A stretch of DNA of 64,000 bases from Jannaschia faecimaris (GTDB lineage: Bacteria; Pseudomonadota; Alphaproteobacteria; Rhodobacterales; Rhodobacteraceae): NCBI RefSeq assembly GCF_900107415.1, contig NZ_FNPX01000009.1:1-64000 (forward strand). The letters run 5' to 3'. Below the pieces are notes generated by a model that made no database searches, was not told where the DNA came from, and saw only the letters and a program-made list of their open reading frames with translations. Of the stretch, positions 8,230-16,466 are shown piece after piece; positions within the stretch are counted from its first letter, which is position 1; the number at the start of each line of letters is the position of its first letter. Both the position numbers and the translations under genes were made by a program.

Positions 8230-10593
8230 ATGCCGAAGGATACCGGAATAGGGGCAAGCCCCAAACGGCGCGAGGACGTACGCTTTCTGACCGGCAAGGG
8301 CCGGTATACCGACGACATCAACGTGGCTGATCAGGCGCATGTCGTCTTTCTGCGATCGGACGTGGCACACGGGACGATCAACGGAATAGATACCTCTGCT
8401 GCCGAGGCGATGGAGGGCGTTCTGCGCGTTTTCACCGCTAAGGATTTCGAGGCCGTTGGCGGTATTCCCTGCGGATGGCAGATCACGTCAATCGACGGGT
8501 CCGTGATGCAGGAGCCCAAGCACCCCATCCTGGCGGACGGCAAGGTGCGCCACGTGGGCGACCCGATCGCCGCCGTCGTCGCCGAAAGCGCCAGCATCGC
8601 GCGCGACGCCTGCGAGGCGATTGAGGTGGACATCACATCGCTGCCCGCCGTCATCGACATGAAGGATGCGCTGAAGGCCGATGCGCCCAAGGTGCACGAC
8701 GATCTGACCTCGAACCTTTGCTATGACTGGGGCTTCGTGGAGGAGAACAAGCAGGCCGTGGACGAGGCGATCAAGTCCGCCGCCCACGTGACCACGCTGG
8801 AGTTGGTCAACAACCGGCTGATCGCCAACCCGATGGAGCCGCGCGTGGCCGTGGGCGACTATACCGCGCACGATGGCCATTCGACGTTGTATACCACGTC
8901 GCAGAACCCGCACGTCATCCGCCTGCTGATGGGAGCCTTCGTGTTGGGCATCCCCGAGCATAAGCTGCGCGTCGTGGCCCCCGACGTGGGCGGCGGATTC
9001 GGGACCAAGATCTTCCACTACGCCGAGGAAGCCTTCTGCACTTTTGCCGCCAAGGAACTGGAACGCCCGGTCAAATGGACCTCTACCCGGTCGGAGGCCT
9101 TCATGTCCGACGCCCATGGGCGCGACCACGTGACCAAGATCGAACTGGCGCTGGACGCGGACAATAATTTCACTGCCATCCGGACGGAAACCTACGCGAA
9201 CATGGGGGCCTATCTGTCCACCTTCGCGCCTTCGGTGCCGACTTGGCTGCACGGCACGCTGATGGCGGGCAATTACCGCACGCCGCTGGTCTATGTGAAT
9301 GTGAAGGCGGTGTTCACGAACACCGTACCGGTTGATGCCTATCGCGGGGCCGGACGCCCCGAAGCAACATTCCAGTTGGAGCGGGTTGTGGACAAGGCCG
9401 CGCGCGAACTTGGCGTCGACCCGGTGGAGCTGCGTCGTCAGAACTTCATCCGCGACTTCCCGTATCAGACACCCGTTGCCGTGGAATATGACACCGGCGA
9501 CTATGATGCCACGATGGACAAGCTGATGGAGATTATCGACCGCGACGGGTTCGCTGCGCGGCGCAAGGAAAGCGAGGCGCGCGGCAAGCTGCGCGGTCTT
9601 GGCATCAACTGCTATATCGAGGCCTGTGGCATCGCGCCGTCGAACCTGGTCGGCCAGCTTGGCGCGCGCGCGGGGCTGTACGAATCCGCCACCGTTCGGG
9701 TCAACGCAACGGGTGGTCTGGTTGTGATGACTGGCAGCCATTCCCACGGGCAGGGCCATGAGACGGCCTTCCCGCAGGTCATCGCGGACATGATCGGCAT
9801 CAATGAGGACCAGATCGAGATCGTGCACGGCGACACCGCCAATTCACCGATGGGCATGGGCACGTATGGTTCCCGCTCGCTCGCCGTGGGTGGGTCGGCC
9901 ATGGTTCGTGCGACCGAAAAGATCATCGCCAAGGCGAAGAAGATCGCGGCCCATATCATGGAAGCCTCGGACGAGGATGTCGAGTTGAAGGACGGCAAGT
10001 TCACCGTCGCCGGCACCGACAAGTCGCTGGCCTGGGGGGATGTGACCCTGGCGGCCTACGTGCCCCACAACTACCCGCTCGAAGATATCGAGCCGGGCTT
10101 GGAGGAGACGGCCTTCTACGACCCGAACAACTTCACCTACCCCGCAGGTGCTTATGCCTGCGAGGTGGAGGTCGACCCCGAAACGGGCCGGGTGGAGGTC
10201 TTGTCCTTCGCTGCGGCCGATGACTTCGGCAACGTGGTCAACCCGATGATCGTCGAAGGTCAGGTTCACGGCGGTCTGGCGCAGGGTATTGGCCAGGCCC
10301 TGTTCGAGAACTGCGTCTATGACGCGGACGGGCAGCTTCTGTCGGCCAGCTACATGGACTATTCCATGCCGCGCGCCGCTGATTTACCGATGTTCCAGGT
10401 CGATCATTCGTGCCAGACGCCCTGCACCCACAACCCACTGGGCGTGAAGGGCTGCGGCGAGGCGGGGGCCATCGGCTCGCCGCCCGCGATCGTCAACGGC
10501 GTACTGGACGCGCTGGCCAGCGCAGGGCACGACGTGGGTCATATCAACATGCCGCTTACACCGTCCAAGGTGTGGGCCGCGATGCAGGGATAA
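8230..10593 (+). CDS. coxL: form II CO-dehydrogenase-like molybdenum-binding large subunit
   Basis: 787-residue molybdopterin-cytosine-dinucleotide-binding large subunit of the xanthine oxidase family. The active-site loop is AYRGAGR at residues 370-376. Form I enzymes with proven CO oxidation have AYXCSFR, whose Cys ligates the copper; AYXGAGR marks form II. The catalytic Glu is E744 in [11 protein letters not shown]. Other family blocks are [20 protein letters not shown] near the start, [12 protein letters not shown] near 250, and [15 protein letters not shown] near 505. It forms a dimer of CoxLMS heterotrimers in the cytoplasm or at the membrane. The physiological substrate of form II enzymes is unsettled: slow CO oxidation has been reported in some and not found in others. 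Confidence 0.95.
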   Translation: MPKDTGIGASPKRREDVRFLTGKGRYTDDINVADQAHVVFLRSDVAHGTINGIDTSAAEAMEGVLRVFTAKDFEAVGGIPCGWQITSIDGSVMQEPKHPILADGKVRHVGDPIAAVVAESASIARDACEAIEVDITSLPAVIDMKDALKADAPKVHDDLTSNLCYDWGFVEENKQAVDEAIKSAAHVTTLELVNNRLIANPMEPRVAVGDYTAHDGHSTLYTTSQNPHVIRLLMGAFVLGIPEHKLRVVAPDVGGGFGTKIFHYAEEAFCTFAAKELERPVKWTSTRSEAFMSDAHGRDHVTKIELALDADNNFTAIRTETYANMGAYLSTFAPSVPTWLHGTLMAGNYRTPLVYVNVKAVFTNTVPVDAYRGAGRPEATFQLERVVDKAARELGVDPVELRRQNFIRDFPYQTPVAVEYDTGDYDATMDKLMEIIDRDGFAARRKESEARGKLRGLGINCYIEACGIAPSNLVGQLGARAGLYESATVRVNATGGLVVMTGSHSHGQGHETAFPQVIADMIGINEDQIEIVHGDTANSPMGMGTYGSRSLAVGGSAMVRATEKIIAKAKKIAAHIMEASDEDVELKDGKFTVAGTDKSLAWGDVTLAAYVPHNYPLEDIEPGLEETAFYDPNNFTYPAGAYACEVEVDPETGRVEVLSFAAADDFGNVVNPMIVEGQVHGGLAQGIGQALFENCVYDADGQLLSASYMDYSMPRAADLPMFQVDHSCQTPCTHNPLGVKGCGEAGAIGSPPAIVNGVLDALASAGHDVGHINMPLTPSKVWAAMQG

Positions 10594-10602
10594 GGAAAAC
10601 CG

Positions 10603-11394
10603 ATGTATAATTTTGAATTGGTCAAACCGACGACGCTGCAGGATGCAGTAGCCGCCCTGAAGGACGACGACGCGCAGGCCATTGGCGGGGGGCAGACGCT
10701 GCTGCCCACCATGAAGGCGCGGCTGGCGATGTCCGAGAAATTCGTGGCGCTGTCCGGCGTGGATGAGATTAAGGGTATCTGCACCGACGACGATGGGCGC
10801 GTCTGCATCGGCGGGGGCACCACTCATGCCGCTGTCGCCAAGGGGGTTGCGGGGTATCCCGCGCTCGCCTCGCTGGCCGGACGGATTGGTGATCCGGCGG
10901 TCCGTAACCGAGGTACCATTGGTGGCAGTCTTGCCAACAACGACCCGTCGGCCTGCTACCCGGCCGCGGCATTGGCGTCGAATGCGACGATCGTGACTCC
11001 CAGCCGTGAAATCGACGCGGACGATTACTTCCAGGGCATGTTCGAGACAGCCTTGGAGGATGGCGAGATCATCACCGAGGTGAAGTTCCCCGTCCCCGAG
11101 AAGGCCGCCTACGAGAAGTTCCTGCAACCCGCATCGCGCTTCCCGCTGGTGGCGGTGTTCGTGGCCAAGTTTTCGGACGGGGTGCGTGTCGCGGTGACGG
11201 GGGCCTCCTCGGACGGTGTGTTCCGATGGTCGGAAGCCGAGGCCGCGCTGTCGGACAACTTTTCCGCCGATGCCATAGCGGGCCTGTCCGCTCCGGATGC
11301 GGCGGGCATGATTTCCGATCTGCACGGCGACGGGGCCTACCGCGCGCATCTGGTCAAGGTCATGACGGCACGGGCGGTCAAGAACGCGGCCTGA
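10603..11394 (+). CDS. coxM: CO-dehydrogenase-type FAD-binding medium subunit
   Basis: 263-residue FAD subunit. The two FAD-binding signatures of the family are present: AIGGGQTLLPTMKARLA at residues 26-42 and TIGGSLANNDPSACYPAAALA near 104-124. The C-terminal CO_deh_flav_C domain covers about 160-260. It accepts electrons from the CoxS iron-sulfur clusters and passes them to quinone or the respiratory chain. An AAGGA site precedes the ATG with a nine-base gap after the coxL stop. It is the last gene of the cluster and is followed by a strong terminator, so coxS-coxL-coxM form a unit. Confidence 0.94.
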   Translation: MYNFELVKPTTLQDAVAALKDDDAQAIGGGQTLLPTMKARLAMSEKFVALSGVDEIKGICTDDDGRVCIGGGTTHAAVAKGVAGYPALASLAGRIGDPAVRNRGTIGGSLANNDPSACYPAAALASNATIVTPSREIDADDYFQGMFETALEDGEIITEVKFPVPEKAAYEKFLQPASRFPLVAVFVAKFSDGVRVAVTGASSDGVFRWSEAEAALSDNFSADAIAGLSAPDAAGMISDLHGDGAYRAHLVKVMTARAVKNAA

Positions 11395-11410
11395 TGCCGC
11401 GCCGATCCTG

Positions 11411-11436
11411 AAAGGGCCGCCCTCGGGCGGCCTTTT
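11411..11436 (+). terminator. rho-independent terminator of the coxSLM operon
   Basis: GGCCGCCC and GGGCGGCC arms around a very short loop, flanked by AAA on the left and TTTT on the right, 17 bases after the coxM stop. Confidence 0.88.
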
Positions 11437-11491
11437 ACGTTGATGCGCCAAGGTCAGCCCCGTATGGCAAACTTGGTCGATCCGGGTGGTC

Positions 11492-11932
11492 TCAGATGAT
11501 GGTCATGCAGGGGATCTTGACCTGTTGAGTGACTGATTGGCTGACCGAGCCGAGAGCCAGGGATTTGAGCGCGCCCAGGCCCCGCCGGCCCATAACGATC
11601 AGGTCCGCGTCGGTCGCATCGACAACTTGCAGGATATTGGACACGGGGTCGCCCCGGCGAACATGGCTGTCGGACAGGGTGACTCCGGCGGCCGCAAGTT
11701 TTTCGCGCGCCTGTTCGGTCACTTTTGCACCGGCTGCGGCGACCTGTTCGTCGCTGGGCGGCACATCGATGATCGCGCCGTAGGGGGCCAGAACGACAGG
11801 CGGCATATTAGGTTCCGGAATGCTGATGATATGCAGGTCGGAATCGAATGCCTTGGTGAGGGCTGCGGCAGCCGCAAGCGCGTGATCCGCGTGCTCGGAG
11901 CCGTCGTAGGCAAGAAGAATCGTCTTGAACAT
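11492..11932 (-). CDS. universal stress protein (UspA family)
   Basis: 146-residue cytoplasmic protein with a single Usp domain. The start MFKTILLAYDGSEHADHAL gives the first strand and the ATP-binding Asp; the C-terminal nucleotide-binding motif is VMGRRGLGALKSLALGSVSQS, fitting G-x2-G-x9-G-S/T. Such proteins bind ATP and support survival under stress; the specific role here is unknown. I chose the internal Met at 11932 over 11956 because GGAGGG lies about seven bases before it and Usp proteins begin close to the first strand. It is convergent with coxM and has no obvious partner gene. Confidence 0.9.
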   Translation of the reverse strand: MFKTILLAYDGSEHADHALAAAAALTKAFDSDLHIISIPEPNMPPVVLAPYGAIIDVPPSDEQVAAAGAKVTEQAREKLAAAGVTLSDSHVRRGDPVSNILQVVDATDADLIVMGRRGLGALKSLALGSVSQSVTQQVKIPCMTII

Positions 11933-12010
11933 CTGTGGCCCTCCGTCTGTTGGCACAGATACCCTACGCCGCGGTGCAGGAAAAAATGATGATCTGTGTC
12001 AAATCGCTAC

Positions 12011-12036
12011 GAAAAAGGGCACCCGAAGGCGCCCTT
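12011..12036 (-). terminator. rho-independent terminator of infC
   Basis: Read on the minus strand, AAGGGCGCC and GGTGCCCTT arms surround a TTCG tetraloop, followed by TTTTT read-out. It lies 26 bases after the infC stop. Confidence 0.85.
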
Positions 12037-12061
12037 GATGGTTCGCGGTGTTCGACAACGG

Positions 12062-12607
12062 CTAACGCTGGATCGGACCGATCATCATGACCATCTGGCG
12101 ACCTTCCATCTTGGGGAAGTTCTCCACCTTGCCGACTTCCTTGGTATCCTCGGACACACGTTCCAGAAGTTCGCGGCCCAGGTTCTGGTGGGCCATCTCG
12201 CGGCCACGGAAGCGCAGGGTGATCTTCACCTTGTCGCCATCTTCCAGAAAACGGAACACGTTGCGCATCTTGACGTCGTAATCGTTGGTGTCAGTGTTCG
12301 GGCGAAACTTGACCTCTTTGATCTCGATCGTCTTCTGGCGCTTGCGGGCCTCGGCCTCTTTCTTCTGGGTCTCGTACTTGAACTTGCCGAAATCCATGAT
12401 CTTGCAGACCGGCGGCACGGCGTTCGGGCTGATTTCGACAAGGTCGAGACCGGCGTCTTCCGCCATCTGACGGGCTCGGGCGGGGCTGACGACGCCGACA
12501 TTCTCGCCTTCCGCCCCAATCAGACGGATTTCGACGGCGCGGATACGGTCGTTAACGCGGGGGCCAGTGTCGCGCTGCGGGGGCGCGTTATGAGGTCTGC
12601 GGGCGAT
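12062..12607 (-). CDS. infC: translation initiation factor IF-3, starting at an ATC codon
   Basis: 181-residue IF-3, which binds the 30S subunit, prevents early 50S joining and checks initiator tRNA pairing. The N-domain includes [22 protein letters not shown] and [24 protein letters not shown]; the C-domain includes [19 protein letters not shown] and [12 protein letters not shown]. The reading frame is open further upstream, but homologues begin [12 protein letters not shown]. Here that first codon is ATC at 12607-12605, eight bases after AAAGGA, with no ATG or GTG near it. Rare ATT/ATC starts are typical of infC and allow IF-3 to repress its own translation. Upstream in-frame residues look non-coding. 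The gene stands alone, not beside rpmI/rplT. Confidence 0.93.
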   Translation of the reverse strand: MARRPHNAPPQRDTGPRVNDRIRAVEIRLIGAEGENVGVVSPARARQMAEDAGLDLVEISPNAVPPVCKIMDFGKFKYETQKKEAEARKRQKTIEIKEVKFRPNTDTNDYDVKMRNVFRFLEDGDKVKITLRFRGREMAHQNLGRELLERVSEDTKEVGKVENFPKMEGRQMVMMIGPIQR

Positions 12608-12784
12608 GGTGGTGGTCCTTTCAGGGACGTTAATGTCGGAAAGCAATTTAGCGCCCAAACGCACTGTCTTCAAGGCTGTAACGGCGGGCAGAAGCGGTTT
12701 TGGGCATGGATTCCGCCTCGGCATTGTCCTTTAGGCGCGTTTGCGGCACTCAACTGGCAATGGAATCATGTTGAGGAGCTTAGC

Positions 12785-13531
12785 ATGTCACGCAATATTA
12801 TCGTCGCTATGGCCGTTGTCGTCGTCGCCGCTTTGGGATGGATCGCAATCGATCGCATGGGCGACGCGCGCGAAGAAGCGGCCCGTATCGAGGCAGAAAC
12901 CGCTGCGGCCGCCGCTGCCGCCGAGGAGGAAGCTGCCCGCCTGGCTGCTGAGGCAGAAGCCGAAGCCGCGCGTCTGGCGGAGGAGGCGGAGGCCGCTGCC
13001 GCTGAGGAGGAAGCCGCCCGCTTGGCCGCCGAAGCCGAGGCTGCTCGGTTGGCGGAGGAGGCCGAAGCCGCTGCTGCCGCCGCTGAGGAAGAGGCCGCCC
13101 GTCTGGCGACCGAAGCCGAAAGTGCCGTCGATGACGCCGCGGAGACTGCCTCCGAGGCGGTCGACGGAGCTGCGACCGCGCTGACCGAAGGTGCCACCGC
13201 AGTTGGCGATGCGGTGGAAGGGGCCGTCGAAAGTGTCGTGGAAGGGACTGCAGACGCCGTAGAAGGCGTGACAGAAGAAGTCGCCACTGAAGCGCCCGCT
13301 GCCGAAGAAGGCACCGCCGAGGTTTCCGTGGAGGGCACCGAGGCCAGCCTGGACACGCTTCTGACGCCCGAAGGGTTCGACGCGGATGCGCTGATCGCCT
13401 ACGTCGAGCAGTCGGACATGAACGCGCTTGCCAAGACCTCGCTGAAGGCAAGCATCGAGGCTGCGCAGAATGAACCCGCGCTGGTCGAAGGCGTCATCGC
13501 GCAGGTCAAGGCACGGATGGGCGCGGAGTAA
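12785..13531 (+). CDS. membrane-anchored Ala/Glu-rich coiled-coil protein
   Basis: 248-residue protein with an N-terminal membrane anchor or uncleaved signal (residues 4-21, IIVAMAVVVVAALGWIAI). Residues about 30-115 are an Ala/Glu/Arg helix with 27-residue repeats (EEEAARLAAEAEA). A lower-complexity Ala/Val/Glu/Thr section follows to about 185. The last 60 residues are more ordered: LDTLLTPEGFDADALIAYVEQSDMNALAKTSLKASI. I do not recognise a characterised family; a periplasmic structural role is plausible. ATG 12785 has GAGGAG ten bases upstream. A much longer open frame extends upstream across the infC antisense strand and is not credible. It is divergent from infC and followed by a clear terminator. 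Confidence 0.8.
   Translation: MSRNIIVAMAVVVVAALGWIAIDRMGDAREEAARIEAETAAAAAAAEEEAARLAAEAEAEAARLAEEAEAAAAEEEAARLAAEAEAARLAEEAEAAAAAAEEEAARLATEAESAVDDAAETASEAVDGAATALTEGATAVGDAVEGAVESVVEGTADAVEGVTEEVATEAPAAEEGTAEVSVEGTEASLDTLLTPEGFDADALIAYVEQSDMNALAKTSLKASIEAAQNEPALVEGVIAQVKARMGAE
12923..13123 (+). repeat. 81-bp tandem coding repeat
   Basis: Units begin at GAGGAGGAA-type codons at 12923, 13004 and 13085, exactly 81 bases (27 codons) apart. The third unit is incomplete. The encoded repeat resembles the Ala/Glu array of the OmpA-family protein at 3449-5452 but has a different period. Confidence 0.8.
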
Positions 13532-13561
13532 CCCATCCCGCCTGACCGAGACGGAAATGTT

Positions 13562-13593
13562 GGGCCGTGCGAGGGATCGCGCGGCCCTTTCTT
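13562..13593 (+). terminator. rho-independent terminator
   Basis: GGGCCG-T-GCGA and TCGC-G-CGGCCC arms around GGGA, followed by TTTCTT, 30 bases after the stop of the Ala/Glu-rich protein gene. Confidence 0.88.
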
Positions 13594-13645
13594 ATTGCAC
13601 AGCACTGCCGACCCCGCGCATCGTGTCCGGCGGGAGGACCACCAC

Positions 13646-14335
13646 ATGATCGAAGAACCGAAGACCCTGCGCATCGCCCGCGACCTGCGCCGCCCGACCG
13701 ATGCCCAGATCGCCGCTTTTCAGGGCCAGCCGACGGGCTTCGTTCTGGATGCGATGATGGGGGCCGGTGCAATGAGCGCGGCGATAACGCCCTGTCCCGG
13801 ATTGTCCGCGCAGGCCTGCGGTCCGGCGCTGGTCGCGGGCAACCGTCCCGGTGACCTGTTGGCCACGCTGGCGTCCATCCATTTCGCGCAAGCCGGCGAT
13901 ATCGTGGTTGCCGCAGCCGAAGGGCACCAGGGCTGCGCTGCGGCGGGCGACCGGGTGATGGGGATGCTGAAGAACGCGGGAGCTGCGGGGTTCGTCACCG
14001 ACGGGCCGTTGCGCGATCTTGCCGGATTGCAGGCCGTCGGATTGCCCGCGTGGTGCACGGGCCTGACCCCAGGATCGCCAGTCGCGCGGGGGCCGGGCAC
14101 CCTTGGCCTGCCTGCTTATGTTGGCGGTCAGCGGGTCGAGAATGGTGACATGATCGTCGCCGATGCGGACGGTGTCGTCGTCGTGCCCTTCGCGATCCTG
14201 GACGCGGTCATCGCAGCCGTCGCCAAGGTGGCAGAGGCCGAGCATGCGCTGGACGCCGAAGTCGCGGACGGGCTGAAGTCGGTGGGCCTCATCGCTGAGA
14301 TGCTCGACAGTGGAGAGGGCATCGACTGGGTGTGA
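13646..14335 (+). CDS. RraA-family protein (HMG aldolase-like)
   Basis: 229-residue member of the RraA/dimethylmenaquinone methyltransferase-like fold, which includes 4-hydroxy-4-methyl-2-oxoglutarate aldolases and the RNase E inhibitor RraA. Visible family blocks are AGNRPGDLLATLASIHFAQ, AGDIVVAAAEG, and GFVTDGPLRDLAGL, the last supplying the Arg-Asp pair used for substrate and metal binding in aldolases. The Asp-rich C-terminal part (GDMIVADADGVVVVP) is also typical. The start at 13646 (MIEEPKT) is preceded by GGGAGG; an upstream in-frame ATG at 13595 is rejected because it lies almost on the previous terminator. Aldolase versus regulatory function cannot be settled from sequence. Copy B of the dispersed repeat follows. 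Confidence 0.82.
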   Translation: MIEEPKTLRIARDLRRPTDAQIAAFQGQPTGFVLDAMMGAGAMSAAITPCPGLSAQACGPALVAGNRPGDLLATLASIHFAQAGDIVVAAAEGHQGCAAAGDRVMGMLKNAGAAGFVTDGPLRDLAGLQAVGLPAWCTGLTPGSPVARGPGTLGLPAYVGGQRVENGDMIVADADGVVVVPFAILDAVIAAVAKVAEAEHALDAEVADGLKSVGLIAEMLDSGEGIDWV

Positions 14336-14352
14336 CAGCCTGCTCTGACTGC

Positions 14353-14403
14353 GCCGGGGGCACCGCCCCCGGGCCCCTGGAGTATTTCTGAAGCAAAGAA
14401 GAC
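14353..14403 (+). repeat. dispersed 3'-end repeat, copy B
   Basis: CCGGGGGC-ACC-GCCCCCGG hairpin, then CCCCTGGAGTATTTC and a tail of GCAAAGAAGAC. It starts 18 bases after the RraA-family gene stop and fills the gap to the convergent ferredoxin-NADP reductase gene. Confidence 0.75.
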
Positions 14404-14406
14404 AGA

Positions 14407-15243
14407 TCAGCCGACGAAGGCTTTTTCGACAACGTAGTGCTTGGGGTCGCTGTTCGCGCCTTCCTCCAGCCCGAACCCTTCAAGGATTTCCTTCAGGTCC
14501 GTATTCAGGCCCATGGAGCCACAGACCATCGCGCGGTCGGTCTCGGGGCTGATGCGGTCGACGCCCAGATCGCGCTGCGCTTCCCCCGATTTCAGCAGGT
14601 CCGTGATCCGGCCCATCTTGGGCGAAGTCTCGCGCGTGGTGGTGGGGTAGTACTTCAACTTGGCCAGATTCTCCTCGCCCAGAAGCTCTCCCAGCATTTC
14701 GTCGGTGCGAATGCTCTCGATCAACTGGCGGCCGTACTCCAGCTCGGCCACGTCGCGGCAGGTGTGAGTCATGATGATCTCGTCGTAATCCTCGAACGTC
14801 TGCGGATCGCGCAGGAGCGAGGCGAAAGGCGCAAAGCCGGTGCCCGTGGCAAAGAACCACAGGCGATTGCCCGGCAGCAGCGCATCGTGGACCAGTGTGC
14901 CTACCGGCTTGGGCCGCAGAATGATCTGATCGCCGGGCTGGATGTGCTGCAACCGAGAGGTCAGCGGGCCGTCCTGCACCTTGATGGAATAAAACTCTAA
15001 TTCCTCGTCCCAGCTGGGTGAGGCGATCGAATAGGCGCGCAGCAGCGGCTTGACCCTGCCAGTCTTCGGATCCGGGTCGCCCATCAGCCCGATCATCACG
15101 AATTCGCCCGACCGGAACCGCAGCGACGCGGGACGCGTCACACGGAAGGAAAACAGCCGGTCGGTCCAATGCGTCACCGATGTCACGGTCTGGGCATCGG
15201 GTAAAACCGGGGTCGCAGTGGCGGGAGCGTTCATCTGATTCAT
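14407..15243 (-). CDS. fpr: ferredoxin/flavodoxin-NADP+ reductase
   Basis: 278-residue FAD enzyme that exchanges electrons between NADPH and ferredoxin or flavodoxin. Here it could feed the sulfite reductase encoded upstream. The FAD domain shows RSGEFVMIGL and RAYSIASPSWDEELEFYSIKV (RxYS motif) and the phosphate-binding PLTSRLQ. The NADP domain shows FFATGTGFAPFASLLRD and MVCGSMGLNTDLKEILEGFGL. It ends YVVEKAFVG, the usual bacterial subclass I C-terminus. I place the start at 15243 (MNQMNAPA); an internal Met three codons later is also possible, and neither has a strong ribosome binding site. The open frame further upstream is antisense-like and not conserved. It follows the cys genes on the same strand after a 52-base gap. 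Confidence 0.93.
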   Translation of the reverse strand: MNQMNAPATATPVLPDAQTVTSVTHWTDRLFSFRVTRPASLRFRSGEFVMIGLMGDPDPKTGRVKPLLRAYSIASPSWDEELEFYSIKVQDGPLTSRLQHIQPGDQIILRPKPVGTLVHDALLPGNRLWFFATGTGFAPFASLLRDPQTFEDYDEIIMTHTCRDVAELEYGRQLIESIRTDEMLGELLGEENLAKLKYYPTTTRETSPKMGRITDLLKSGEAQRDLGVDRISPETDRAMVCGSMGLNTDLKEILEGFGLEEGANSDPKHYVVEKAFVG

Positions 15244-15295
15244 GTCTTCGATTGCGGAGTCTGTCCGCACCTTTAGGAAATCATGGGGGGAAGTT

Positions 15296-15724
15296 CTAGG
15301 CGGTCGCGCCGTCGCGGGCCCGGCCCAGTCGGTTCTGATAGTCGTGGGCCTGCCAATTGGCACGCGCCAGCCACTGTTCCTCGGGCTGACGGGCAGCAAG
15401 GTTGTCCGAGATCTCCACCTCGTCGAACCCGGCCCTGCGGGCCATCGCGTATTGATCGGCAATGAGGTGGCCTTCGGCGCGCAGACGCCCGGCAAAGCCT
15501 GCCCGGCGCAGGGCACGGGCAATGGTGAACCCGCGCCCGTCGGCAAAGCTGGGGAAGGCAACGCGAATGGTCGTCACCTGATCCAGCCGGGCCAGCACCG
15601 GAGCGAGATCCGCATCGGGGGGCAGGTCGATCGCCAGCGGGCCGTTCGCGGCCAGATCGTCCGAGGGGACGAAGGCCGCGTTCAGGTCGTCAGGGGCAAA
15701 GCCCCGGTCGGTCACGATGGGCAT
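15296..15724 (-). CDS. DUF934 protein of the sulfate assimilation operon
   Basis: 142-residue protein of the DUF934 family, which in proteobacteria sits next to cysH and cysI. The recognisable core is VAFPSFADGRGFTIARALRRAGFAGRLRAEGHLIADQYAMARRAGFDEVEI, and it ends with a WLARANWQAHDYQNRLG segment. The family is thought to serve assimilatory sulfite or sulfate reduction, but no biochemical activity is established as far as I know. Its start is one base past the cysH stop, so the two are almost certainly translated from one message. It is the last gene of the cys operon before fpr. Confidence 0.9.
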   Translation of the reverse strand: MPIVTDRGFAPDDLNAAFVPSDDLAANGPLAIDLPPDADLAPVLARLDQVTTIRVAFPSFADGRGFTIARALRRAGFAGRLRAEGHLIADQYAMARRAGFDEVEISDNLAARQPEEQWLARANWQAHDYQNRLGRARDGATA

Positions 15725-15725
15725 T

Positions 15726-16466
15726 TCAGACCCCTTTGCCTTGTCCGGGCCAGATGCGCCCGCCGGAGAAATGGATGCCGCACTCGGTCTTGACCCGGCC
15801 ACGCCAGCGTCCGGCGCGCGGATCCTCGCCGGGGGCCACTTTGGTGGTGCAGGGCGCGCAGCCAACCGAGGCAAAGCCCTGCGCCACCAGCGGGTGCCGC
15901 GGCAAGTCGTGCGCGTCCATGTAGGCGGCGATGTCCTGCGCTGTCCAACCGGCCAGCGGGTTGATGCGCAGCCTGCCGGCGTCCACCTCGAACAGCTCCA
16001 TCGTTGCACGATCGCCCGTCTGATGGCGCTTGCGTCCGGTGATCGACCCGTCGAACTCCTGCAAAGCCAATTCCAGCGGCTTGGACTTGCGTAGCGCGCA
16101 GCAGGTATCGGCGTCGCGCTGGTGCAGATCGCCCTCGGGGTCATGCAGAAACAGGTCGGCCGTATCGGGCCGGATCACACGCACGTCGGTAAGGCCCAGT
16201 TGCCCGGCGACCTCTTGCTGGTAGGCCAGCGTCTCGGGGAACAGCATGCCTGTCTCCAGGAACAGGATCGGCGTGTCGGGTCCCACCCGCGACAGCAGAT
16301 GCAAAAGCACCACCGACTCCGCCCCGAAGGACGAGACCATTGCCAGGTCACCGACATTGGCGTTGCGCAGTGCGGTGTCCAGCAAGCTCAACGCGTCGGC
16401 GTCGGCCAGATCGGCATTCAGCTTCGCGGCGCGCGCCGTCAGCAGGGCAGTAAGATCAAGCGGCAT
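15726..16466 (-). CDS. cysH: assimilatory adenylylsulfate (APS) reductase, 4Fe-4S type
   Basis: 246-residue reductase converting activated sulfate to sulfite with thioredoxin. The PP-loop domain shows MVSSFGAESVVLLHLL. C122-C123 (TCCALRK) and C203/C206 (GCAPC) are the four ligands of a [4Fe-4S] cluster that distinguishes APS reductases from the cluster-free PAPS reductases of enteric bacteria. The catalytic Cys is C229 in ECGIH. It will often be labelled phosphoadenylyl-sulfate reductase by automatic tools; the cysteines argue for APS. ATG 16466 overlaps the end of cysI by 11 bases. An upstream in-frame Met lies inside cysI and is rejected. Confidence 0.93.
   Translation of the reverse strand: MPLDLTALLTARAAKLNADLADADALSLLDTALRNANVGDLAMVSSFGAESVVLLHLLSRVGPDTPILFLETGMLFPETLAYQQEVAGQLGLTDVRVIRPDTADLFLHDPEGDLHQRDADTCCALRKSKPLELALQEFDGSITGRKRHQTGDRATMELFEVDAGRLRINPLAGWTAQDIAAYMDAHDLPRHPLVAQGFASVGCAPCTTKVAPGEDPRAGRWRGRVKTECGIHFSGGRIWPGQGKGV

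Noticed and set aside
11996-12784. Upstream open extension of the Ala/Glu-rich membrane protein
   Set aside because: It runs antisense over infC, and the membrane protein has its own ATG with a ribosome binding site at 12785.
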